Made by a program: the position numbers and the translations under genes. Positions 46,830 to 57,485 of a stretch of 64,000 nt of DNA are shown piece by piece. Source of the stretch: Gamarada debralockiae (Eukaryota > Ascomycota > Leotiomycetes > Helotiales > Hyphodiscaceae). Numbering within the stretch: the stretch's first letter is position 1; every line of letters begins with the position of its first letter. A model generated the notes under the pieces. It was given only the letters and a program-made list of their open reading frames with translations. It searched no databases and was not told where the DNA came from. The stretch is taken from contig NXFV01001886.1 of NCBI GenBank assembly GCA_002803225.1, forward strand, positions 1-64,000, given 5' to 3'.

Positions 46830-47236
46830 CGAACACGGGATTGGTTTGGATTAGGATCTGTTAATGCGCTGGAAAAGAACCACAAATACACGTGCCGAGT
46901 ACGAGACACGTGAATTGTACATATGAATGAAATATAATCAATCGCACTTGACTATCAAAATTCGTTACTCATCTCGAGAAATGCACGGTGAGGAGTCATC
47001 ACCTCCTTCGCCTAACCCCTTTCTCGAGGTCTCACCTCGCCAAAATTCTCCCCCACAAGGTGCCCAAAAAAAAAATATTAAAATTAACTGCAAAAAGCCG
47101 CCAAAAATGTGTTCAGACCCGGGCTCCAGGCGAGCTCAAAAATTAGAAGTTTTCTGAAGACGAAAAGGCCGTAAGCAAAAAAAGAAATGGAGTATCCGAG
47201 TTTTAAGCCCAGATGGTCGTGAGAACTGGAAGATTA
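46830..47236. other. Intergenic
   Basis: 3' region of the beta-glucosidase gene and downstream flank of the tRNA. A frame at 46927 is AT-rich and carries no domain. Confidence 0.4.
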
Positions 47237-47318
47237 CTCTCCCACGGGGAGTCGAACCCCGATCTCCCGCGCTTTGCCATTTGACAAGCGGAAATCATAA
47301 CCGTTAGACCATGGAAGA
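47237..47318 (-). tRNA. tRNA-Asp (GTC) with a 10-nt intron
   Basis: On the minus strand the acceptor stem TCTTCCA pairs fully with TGGGAGA (one G-T pair) and the discriminator base is G, the Asp identity. The D arm contains the A box GGTCTAACGG. The anticodon stem CCGC/GCGG closes a loop TTGTCA..C with anticodon GTC. A 10-nt intron (AATGGCAAAG) lies after position 37, the standard site. The T arm is CGGGG-TTCGACT-CCCCG and forms the B box. Confidence 0.93.
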
Positions 47319-48052
47319 CGACTGTGCTTTGAGAGGTAGAGAGAGCGAGGTCTCTGAACTTCAAATGCGGTGTTTGCTCCTCTTTGTTGCAGAGAAATAG
47401 CAAATTTGGTTATATGAATGAGTCAACGAGGTTCGCTTAGGGTGGACTGGGCCGGGCAAAGTTACCGGGGAATTCAGATCGTGGTAGGAGTACGCAACTT
47501 TGTATGAGCTCATAATTCATATCATAGTACCATATATCTGCTGTCTCCATGGGCTGGTTCACTTCTAAATTTCTAGAACAGGCGTGCTTTAAATAACCTC
47601 AGGACAAGGGCTATAATCATATGAGGGGTTGGATTTGGAAAAACCATTGTTCCGTGGTTTTTCCGAACGGATTTAACTCAGGTGTCAACGCATCTCCAAC
47701 TCCGTTCGGTTGGCCAAATTCTCGTGGCCATGATAAGTCCATGAAGATGAGAAGAGTGTACCCGATCTCTAGCTGACGAATCTCATTTTGTTGACACAAT
47801 GGCAAGGCTGCACGGAGATACATGGGTAAGGTTCAAGTCGGTCTGCAAGGCGGAGCATTGTTTGTCATTCCTTCGGATCATTATGTCCGTTTGAACAAAG
47901 CTCATATAAAACCAAAGGTTCCGAGAGCTATCACTAAGTTTATTCATCGTATCACTCTCTCATAACTACCTTTCAGTCCACCATATCCAGCAACCACTCT
48001 TTTAACTAACGTCTTCAATACATCCCGATTCTAAGCCGATTCAACCCCAATC
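47319..48052. other. Intergenic, promoter of the SDR gene
   Basis: A TATAAA box lies at 47905-47910, about 140 nt before the SDR start codon. Pyrimidine-rich sequence follows. No gene is supported. Confidence 0.45.
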
Positions 48053-49188
48053 ATGCCCTCTACATTTTCCGCCATTTTCCCTCCAGCCCCGATATTCACA
48101 GACAAAGACCTTTCTTCCCTCACTGGAAAAGTCTACATCATCACCGGTGCAGCTTCCGGGGTCGGTTTCGAACTCGCGAAGATCCTTTATGTCGCAGGGG
48201 GAACCGTCTATATCGCCGCTCGATCAACATCTCGATGTGAGGATGCAATCAAGAAGATTAAGACCCAAACAAGTGTACAGAAGGTGGCGGGAAGGCTAGA
48301 AAGTATGGTCGTCGACTTGGCAGATCTAGGAACCGTGAAGGGCGCTGTCGATGAATTTCTGCGACGCGAGACGAGGTTGGATGTCCTAGTACACAATGCC
48401 GGGGTGATGACTCCACCTTCTGGAAGCAAGGATAAACACGTTCGTCAAAATTCCAGTCTGGTGTTTGGTGAAGAAGGCTGACCAAAATGTGCTATAGGGA
48501 CACGACCTCGAAATCGCCACCAATTGCCTGGCACCATACGTCCTCACCATCCTTCTCGAACCTATCCTCATCCGAACATCCGCCTCGGCTCCTACACTCA
48601 GCGTCAGAGTTCTCTTCGTTGTGTCGCTCATGCAGCTCGGCACCCCAAGTGGTGGAATGTCTTTCGACAGCCAGGGAACACCGAAGGTTTTGCCCAAGCC
48701 TATGGAGAATTACATGCAGAGCAAGGCTGGCGGGACATGGTTAGCAGCGGAGTTTGCAAAGCGCTTGAGGAATCAGGGAATCCTCAGTGTGGTAAGTATC
48801 ATCAATTAATGTAATTGCGTTGAGACTGACTGAGAGTAGAGTGTGCATCCAGGGTTGATGCGAACTGAACTGCAGCGGAATATGGGAACTGTTGCGCCGG
48901 TGGTCATGGTATGTACCGAGGTACCCAGGAAATTTTTGCTTGCGCTGACAATACCTATAGAAGCTCCTCTTCAAAGGGCCTGTCTATGGTGCCTATTCCG
49001 AGCTTTATGCTGCATTCTCTCCAGACCTGAAAGCAGAGAATAATGGCGGATACGTCACGGCTTGGGGAAGAATTGCGCAGCTGCCCGATGATATATCCAA
49101 AGCGCTCAGGAGTAGAGCCGAAGGTGGAAGTGGTGCTGCCCAGAAGTTCTTCAACTATTGCGATCAGGAGACGAAAGGATTCAGGTAG
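48053..49188 (+). CDS. Short-chain dehydrogenase/reductase, 4 exons
   Basis: 325 aa from exons 48053-48439, 48498-48791, 48840-48908 and 48961-49188; introns are 58, 48 and 52 nt, GT-AG. The Rossmann motif TGAASGVG is at residues 31-38. LVHNAGVM and the active-site YMQSK are present, with IATNCLAPYVLT and SVHPGLMRTEL as in retinol-dehydrogenase/WWOX-like SDRs. It will use NAD(P)(H); the substrate is unknown. Its stop is 62 nt from the stop of the convergent transcription-factor gene, so the 3' regions probably overlap. A regulatory link between the two is possible but unproven. Confidence 0.92.
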
Positions 49189-49250
49189 TTGTATCATCGG
49201 AAGCGACTTGTTCCTCCAATTGCTCAAATTGTAGGATTGTCCGGCATAGT

Positions 49251-52043
49251 TCATAGATTGTAATCATAGTTGTTTCGAAACTCGAAGTTCTCGAAAGAAA
49301 GGTCCGGCCAAGCCTGGTCGTTCAGTTGTTGTGGGCGAACATGGTTGTCGAAAGTATCCTGTCGACTGATTAGCATTCCTTCGAGACCTTGGGCCTTGCT
49401 ATTGAACGGCACGTACCCAATCGAAATTTGTCGGCATATCAATCATGGCACCTAGAGAATCCATTGGCATCGGCATTGAATCTACATCAAACTGCATGGC
49501 GAGACCAGATGACGGAGTTGTGCCATCCGATCCCCCGAATTGTCCTCCACCAAGGGGGTCGAATGCACCAGTAGCTATTCCAATCGAGAGCGTTGGTTCT
49601 AAAACTTGGTTAGTGATACGTGATAGCAGCTGTCGTCTAAATTGGATGATAGGGGAGCGGAAGAAGCCATCTAGCGACACATACCATTTAAGGAGAGATC
49701 TGACATAAAACCCGTGCCGTTGTGTCCTCCAGCATGGTTTGCACCAGTCAGCAGGGCCTCGTCACCGTTGTTGCGTTCGAGTACTGCCTTGACTCGTTTC
49801 ACCATGATTCCCAGGATCTCGTAAGCTTTCCTTGCATCAACTGACATACTCCTCGTTTGGCTCCAAATCCTATAAGATCTCTCAAGAGCTATGACCATTT
49901 CTTCCTGCTGTTTTGTTGGTAGCTGTGAAGAACTCGTCTTTTGTCCTGAACTCTCGATGTCCTGAATGATGCTCAAATATACGATCATAGCAGCAAGTAG
50001 GAAGTCGTGCATAGACAACGAGGAAACGAACCACAAATCTTTGCATAGAGGACCTCCAGGTTGAACGGCATCATGGATTTCCGACTGAATGTAGAGAAGC
50101 TCCATTGAAGCATCGATCCCAGCCTTTTTGGAAAACGAAAACCGATGGTTCTCATGTTCCTTCATGAGATACTTGCGGTGGAGAACGCATCGAGTTTTGT
50201 GAAAGAGTAATCCGAGACTGAGTCGTTGCATAATCAGCTGGGGAGAGTCCGTGATGGAGAGCTTTATGGGCACGAGCTGAAGGAAATATGGCACTTCAGA
50301 AAATGCCTGGTTAAGAAGCCGGTCCAGTTTCATCACCTCGTCGTATTGAGGCAAAGACAGTAGGTTGGCTTGCTCGGCCACTTTACCAAATACCTGGCAT
50401 ATTCTTCCTTTGCAAATGGTGTATGACATGGAGGTCATTTCAGAATCGGGTCTGGAGAGTGGTAATTCGATCGTGTTCTCGTCAAAATCTTGGTCTGGGA
50501 GGTTGCGTGGGAACCGAGTGTCACTCTCGATGGCCTGAACCATTGCCGGCAAGCCGACTGCAGAAGAGAGTGAGTCAGCAGATTAATTCACTAGGAAAAA
50601 TTCTGGAAATTACTCCGGAGATCTGAAATAGTCTTGGATAGAGAATATTTGCTCTCCGAATACTTACTATGAAAGCTGACCAGTAAGTCAATTTGGACCA
50701 GAAGATGCCATATGCGCCGTCGGATTTCGCCTTGGTAGGGTGTAATGCTACCCGAAACGTTGTCAGAGTCACGATGGAGACCCATGCGCATCGCAAGACG
50801 GACTGCAACGCCCACCATCAGATAGCAATTCATTTGATCATCCTTACTCAGGACAAATTCTCCTTCCATGTAGATGAGGAAGGTCTCGAGAGTGTAAGGT
50901 CCTGGCTGATGGTAGTTTGAGAGCACAAGACACTGCGCACAACATCCACGATAAGTTCGTATCATCTCGATGTGGGTTCCACGAGTGTCTATATTTTCCT
51001 CCCCTGCTCCTAGAGCTGCAAAAGTCGCTAGACACATCAAGGAGTATAGCAGGCCAAGCCAGCTTATGGGAGTTCCCATTGGGTCTGCCCAAAACTTCCT
51101 GTACTGTAGCAGGTCTTAGTCCCACAGCGTTGGATTGAGAGTAAGGGCGAAAAGAGGTTTCATGCATACATCTTTTTGAAACGTAGGTTTATGAACAATA
51201 TCTATGACAACTTTAGCAACAAATTTCCCGAATCTATTCCACACTACTCACGCAAAGCAGGGCTGTTGGAGTTGAAATATCGATATACCAATCGGTCAAC
51301 TATAGTTCGCTCAGGCAATGCTGCTAAGAGATCATCTTTAGTAGCGGGCGATTGGGAGTTAAAGATCAAAGACATATCCGGTCTCACACTCTCGTCACGT
51401 GGCGAGTCTTCGGCCTCGACTTCATTGAAGTAACTTTTCACTTCTTCAATCTAGTAAATATCAGTTGAACAAGTCCAATTGAACGAACAGATCCAAAGCT
51501 CACATCGTCAAGAATTGCAGCCCAGTGAGTTGCCCCAACGTATGTACTTTCGTTGGGTCCAAGAACCACCTGACCAGACGAGTTGGATAGGTTATCCTTT
51601 CCATAGAGCGACGAAGACACTTCATCTAGGGCTTCGCCCATTTCAGTGAGCGTTTGATGCTGTGGAGCAACGGCTGGCCAGTCGCTTATTTGCGGATTAC
51701 TGCCAGGATCACGGGGACTACTAGGTACCTGACCGGTCATCACCCCTTTGACCAGACTTTCTAAATGTTTCAGCCGATTCTGCATGCTCACTGTCGGCTT
51801 CTTGCGTGTAGCAGGTGCCGGAAAAGAGCATAAGGAAGCCCTTCCTTTCTTGATGCATTGCGAACATGGCTTCTCCCGATCGCATTTCAATTTTGCGTGG
51901 CGACAGTGTGTACAACTGAGTTGGATTCGATTTCGCTTTGTCTGTGGCTGCCTGGAGCTCTCAGGAGCGGGGATCCCATTGCCTGGCTCATCAGACTGTA
52001 TAACGGGTGCTGGTGAAGGCAGTGCATCCACCGAAGGGGCCAT
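49251..52043 (-). CDS. Zn2Cys6 fungal-specific transcription factor, 7 exons
   Basis: Exons 52043-51504, 51450-51252, 51201-51170 (32 nt), 51103-50668, 50557-49685, 49598-49417 and 49358-49251 give 789 aa, in phase throughout. The zinc cluster SCTHCRHAKLKCDREKPCSQC...LC has Cys 44, 47, 54, 60, 63 and 72; a short linker and dimerisation helix (MQNRLKHLESLVKGV) follow. The middle homology region (Fungal_trans) contains HIVHKPTFQKD, YRKFWADPMGTPISWL, AVRLAMRMGLHRD and GEIRRRIWHLLVQIDLLVSF. The C-terminus reads NFDWDTFDNHV...NYDYNL, acidic and aromatic, as in activation domains. It acts in the nucleus; targets are unknown. The last intron (49416-49359) was preferred over reading through to an earlier stop because it extends the natural tail. 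Confidence 0.92.
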
Positions 52044-54928
52044 GGCGTAGGGCAGTTGAGACGAGGTCGCGATGTTGTTGATGAGTAGAGATTACCTGGC
52101 ACCTGACTCAGCAAATGTCTGAGATACACACGTGACAAACCTTAACACGACCTGCTTCGAAGGAGGAAAGATTCATCTTGGTTGCAATGAACACTTATAC
52201 TGAGCATTTTTTTGATTTCACGTATGCCCGGCGGCTTTTCAACGGCTTATTGACATAGAGGGTCGAATTGGCCCTCTTATCGTACCTCCTCTCACTATAG
52301 ACCATATCGAACACACCAAGTTGTACCAGTCATTTCCTAAACACTTCTTCGGTCAATAAATCGGGAGAGATTGGCTCATTGGAAACAACTGGATGTGTTC
52401 CTTTAAGAATTTCAAAAGTCGTTGGCTCGAAAGTCGGGCTCCGAGATCCTTTTGAGCCATTGAGTCAACATCGTTTTGATGCCGAGGTTGTCACTTTAGA
52501 CTTGAGACATTTAGTCGATAGCCACCGATGAAGCGGCAAATAGGTCGACGATGACCAGTCGTTACCAGATATACAGCATTACTGGCATTGGTATTTGAGA
52601 TATTTCCCTCTCCGAAAACATCATCACCTTTCTGATCCCTTCGTTGAGTTCCACAAACAGAACACTATGTAGACGAGCACATGTGTTTGGCGAATCAATT
52701 CTTCTCCGAAAGTTTAAAAATGTACCGTGGTAGTTCAGAGAGATGATGAAAAGTTTCAACAAGAACTCCCACGTCTATCCCTTGGGGCGTTTCTGTGCCA
52801 CTTCCTTAGAACCCCTCAGGGGTTTGTTTACTTAGCTTGTTTTGACCAACTCACAATATGGATGGAAAGCAGAGCGTAATGCAGAGTGCTATGGAGTTGA
52901 CTGTTAGGTGCGTCATGAAAATTGTAATGTGAAAGTATGAATGGGCTAGGAGTTATGTAATCGCAATAATATGAATCAATCTTCAATTGTTACTGCCCCT
53001 CCTCATTCTCGAAAATTCTCTTCGACATGCTAACATATTTTACCCCATAAAGTTATACCAAAGGACTAAAGCTGGCCATCACATGATTGAAGTGTCACCT
53101 TCATCTAGACATTCACTATTGCTAACACAGCTTAATCAGAGTAGGAGAAGATATAATCGAGTATAGGTTGCACATCGCATCTCAGTTCTCAGATTCCGAC
53201 TTAGAATCATTTTCTAAAAGTTTTGTAAACGTTTCTGAGTGGATTCAGGTGTCGACGATAGCTATTCAGAATCCGTATGAAAAACCGTGTGCAAGGCATC
53301 AATGGGGCTTCTCTTAGGAGAAGTTTCATAGAGACGATCTAAATATTCGCCATGTTCCATAGATCATAGAGGCTCTTAAGCCGGAACTCAACTCGAGGAA
53401 GGAGTTGAGGATAAAAGATGCATCACGTGACTTATGATAGAACCCTGGGGGAGAGCAAGCTCAGACATTTGAATTCCACTCGAAAATACGGAGTTTAGAG
53501 TCTCGAACTCTGCTGAGGATTGCCACTCCGTCATTGCCAGCTGATATTAGGCTGTGATTTCCTATGCCGCCAGGTCAACTCCGCGATGTGTCTGAACAGG
53601 CTGATATTATAAGCTCAGATGCACGCCGAGGCTGATGACAGGAGTTGCCACCTTTTCTATCTAAGCTAAAGAGATTATTTGGAAGAGCGGTAGTCGCCTA
53701 CAAGTTGTGGGGTCGCAAACGCCGAACAGTGTCTCACAGAGGAGGCAAAGGGAGGGGTGGGTACAACTGAAAAATTTACCTAGATTTAGGAGCCTGAGGC
53801 ATCATTGCAGATTTAACTCTCGACCTTTGGCACCCAAATCCAATTCTCACAAATGCCATCAGCTGTCGGCACGGCATCAATGTGCATTCCTTTTGGCGGA
53901 TATTTACGGTCTTCTGTTGGACCAGGAGCTTTATCTGCGGCTTTAGACACCATTTTGCGCCGCAAGCAACGTGCCTTGAAAGCGTGTCAACATCACTGGT
54001 TGTGATCACTTTAGGCCTTTTAGCTAAGGTTACCATGTCGATTGGAAAGCTTCAATTGCCCTTTGGTCATGAAGCGTTGGCAAAGAGCCAAGGCTTGACT
54101 TGCAAGGAACCATTGTGGGCATTCGACAGCGGCCTCGTATTAATCCCAATGTCATCTTCAAGTGAACGAACCGCGGCGATTTCATGGAAGAGTAGTTGTC
54201 TCCAAAGCTTCTGTTATCTCCCACCTTCCACACTTGGGTCATCTCCAGCGACTAAGAGTCCTCTTTCTTATCCATATTCTCGTCTCTGGTGTTGTATTTT
54301 CCTAGCTTATACCATAGTTGTTCTGACACATTGCGAAGTGCCAGCTTCGGCCGTCTAGCGTTATCAAAAGAGACCAGGACACCTATCAATCCGATAGTAT
54401 GCTCTTGGCAAGTGTCACAAGTATCCCTGTCAAACTCGAGCTGACGGAACATCGCGTACGATTACATGAATGCACTTCAAAGAGATAGTCCATGTCCCGA
54501 GGTGTGCCTTCTAGCGTCAGTTTGGAAAGTTCTATTGTGGCTTGACAGATCTTATCTGCATTGAAAAATCCCGAGATCAATAATGGCAAGGGCAACCCTG
54601 GCCGCTACGACCAGGAAGGGAAGGGGCAACCTGCAACCATGCTCACCCCACCATTTATTCTGGAAAGCGGATCGACCTACGGAGATTGTGGATGTCAACT
54701 GGATTTCATGAAGCCAGGCTGTCTCGAATTTGCCGCCACACAAATTAAAGAACGGCATTGACTGGCTGTGGAGAACAATAGCAGCTGTTCGTTAACTGGT
54801 AGTACGAATATCGAACCGCCAATTTGGGGATATATATCATCATCCTTTCCTCTTCCAACACTTCTCGACATCGATCCGATCACTCAAATCTCCACCAACC
54901 AGCCCACTTCACCAACAACATCATAAAG
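52044..54928. other. 2.9-kb region without a supported gene
   Basis: The first few hundred bases are the promoter of the transcription-factor gene; the last are the leader of the transporter. Short frames between (for example 53707-54358 plus) have no domain and overlap frames on the other strand. Confidence 0.4.
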
Positions 54929-56814
54929 ATGGGTCTCAACTTTGACGACTCCTCCATCGAGGCGAGTCCTCGTCGCTATCCTCAGGCTGTTGTTAAACTG
55001 CTGGCCGTCTACAGCTTCGACAGCTCCAATGAGGATTCTCAAGATGAATTGCCAACCGACGAAGAATTTCACACTCTTCGAAGAGTCGCGGATACAATCC
55101 CGTGGAGGGTTTATACCATTGCCTTTGTTGAACTCTGCGAACGCTTCTCTTACTATGGAACAACTGTCGTTTGTAAGTCTCTTCGTCCCCTCTCCGTTAC
55201 GTCCGCTGACCTTTCAAAGTCACCAATTTCATCCAAGAGCCTCTTCCCCCTGGCTCTAGAACTGGAGCTGGTTTCACCAACGGCCAATCCGGTGCGCTCA
55301 GCATGGGACAACAAGCATCAACTGGAATTGGAACATTCAATAAGTTCTGGGTCTACCTCGTTCCACTCTTTGGCGCCTACGTTGCAGACGCCCATCTTGG
55401 ACGATACAAGACGGTCTGTATCGCTCTAGGAATCGCCATCTTTGGCCACATCATCCTGGTTATTTCTGCCATTCCGCCAGTCATCACCAAACCCAGTAGC
55501 TCTGTCGCCTCATTCATAATAGGTATCATCTTCATGGGAATCGGCACAGGATCTTCAAGCACAACATCTCTCCTCTCATCGTCGAACAATTACCCTTACC
55601 GAGAATGGCCGTCCGAACCGCCTCCAAAGGCGAGCGCGTCATCATTGATCCCGCTGTCACTGCAAGCAGAGTTTACCGTTACTTCTATTTCTTCATCAAC
55701 ATCGGCGCACTTGTTGGCCAAGTCGGCATGGTTTATGCTGAGAAATACGTCGGATACTGGCTTTCTTACCTTCTTCCCACGATGCTCCTCTGTATGTGCC
55801 CACTGATCATGTAGTATAGCCGCGACAATACATTCGTACTCCCCCTCAGGGCTCTGTCTTGGGGAAAGCCGTGCAGATATTCCTCCTCGCGAATAAGGGT
55901 CGCTGGTTTTTGAATCCAGTCTCCACCTATAAGCGCCTGAATGATGGCACGTTCTGGGAAGCCGTCAAACCATCCGCCATCGAACTGTCCCAACGCCCTA
56001 GCTGGATGATATTTGATGACCAATGGGTCGATGAAGTGCGGAGAGGATTTGCTGCTTGCTCCGTCTTCTGCTGGTATCCTCTTTATTGGGTCACATACAA
56101 TCAGCTCAACAATAACCTCACCTCTCAAGCCGCAGTCATGAAGCTAAACGAAATCCCCAACGATGTTCTCTCCAATTTGGACCCCTTCGCGCTCATCATC
56201 TTAATCCCCATCTGCGATCTCTTCGTGTACCCTTTTCTTCGGAAGATGAAGATCAACTTTAGCCCTATTAAGAAATCACTGCTGAATTCTACACTGGTTC
56301 TGCTGCCATGATCTGGGCAGTCATTATCCAATTTTACATCTACAAGAAGTCTGTGTGTGGTAACAACGCTTCCGGTCTGCTTCCTCCATCCCTGGGAGGA
56401 GATGGCACAGTCAGGTGCCCCGTTGTCAATATCAATGTCTGGGCTCAAACCGGCGCGTACGTACTCATCGCCATCTCCGAGATCTTCGCGTCAATCACAT
56501 CGCTCGAATATGCTTTTTCCAAGGCACCGCGCAACATGCGCTCTTTGGTTCAAGCTTTCGCGCTCTTCATGAGTGCCATCAGTGCCGCTATTGGAGAAGG
56601 ATTTGTGACGCTGAGTGCCCATCCACTACTTGTCTGGAACTATGGCACTATGGCTGTGCTCTTTTTCGTTGGCGGAACCCTTTTCTTCATCCAGTATCGA
56701 CAGCTTGATGCGGAGGACGGCAAACTGAATATGTTGCCCGTCGGAAACTTGGTGATCGGCAAGGATGTTGAAGATTCCGGTATTCGGGCTGTGACTATTG
56801 AGATTAAGGAATGA
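54929..56814 (+). pseudogene. POT/PTR2-type di/tripeptide transporter with three frameshifts and a stop
   Basis: The start MGLNFDDSSIEASPRRYP and the motif FVELCERFSYYGTTVV (split by intron 55173-55219) identify a proton-coupled peptide transporter. GAYVADAHLGRYKT, FYFFINIGAL and GFAACSVFCWYPLYW are further PTR2 signatures, and the C-terminus runs to TIEIKE. The reading frame is lost at about 55550 (GIGTG to FKHNISPL), at about 55828 (SRD to YIRTPPQGS) and at about 56274 (SPIKK to TAEFYTG). Each looks like one missing base. An in-frame TAG lies at 55812-55814. No intron of normal size fits any of these points. The rest is well conserved, so the damage is recent. Alternatively the assembly has homopolymer errors, since the missing bases fit GG, AA and AAA runs. 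An intact version would import small peptides at the plasma membrane. Confidence 0.8.
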
Positions 56815-57485
56815 GTGGTACCTGTGAGGAGCATCTTTGCCTTGGGTGGTTTGGGGATGGAAAATGGAGCGGCTATTCAATATAGAGGTTTCACGGACAT
56901 ATTGGTTAGACGCCATTCTCAAAAGACACCTCTCGTTACTTAGATTATTCGTGACCACTCCTGTTCATGATTTCACTTACGCTCGTTCAAAAGGGATCCT
57001 ACAGTGAGGAAAACACATTTTCATTGCTATTTCGTCATCGAGGAAAGAGCCGCTTCTAGAAAATTTCTCCGTCCTGTTGCTCACAGTTTTTGAAAAGTTT
57101 CAACGATCTATATATCCGTCTCCTTTTGCAAACCATTGCCTGGCTACTTCTTGTCGAAAGTCCATCCGTCCAAGGGAACTGTCAAGGGAATAGTCTTCTC
57201 GATCTCCTCCCTCCGATTTCTTAAATCGGGGGGTTCTAATCGCACATGTTCTCTCTCAACCAACAGAAACAACAAGCACACTTGGATACGTACTTGTATT
57301 CGATGCAAATAACGAAGATAGTTTCCTAACTTGATATTTCTCGAAGTGACGAAATAAGAAAAGGAGAACTTGGTGACGTTTCTGTTCAAGCAGTCACTAG
57401 AATGCAGAACTGCTGGGAAATGGTATATCGTTTTCTTCTCGATTTAGAGAGCAATTGCTTGATCTCTGATGCTTCGATCTCTAAA
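56815..57485. other. Intergenic between convergent genes
   Basis: 3' regions of the transporter and asparaginase genes. A short inverted repeat, CCGATTTCTTAAATCGG, lies near 57216. No gene is supported. Confidence 0.4.
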
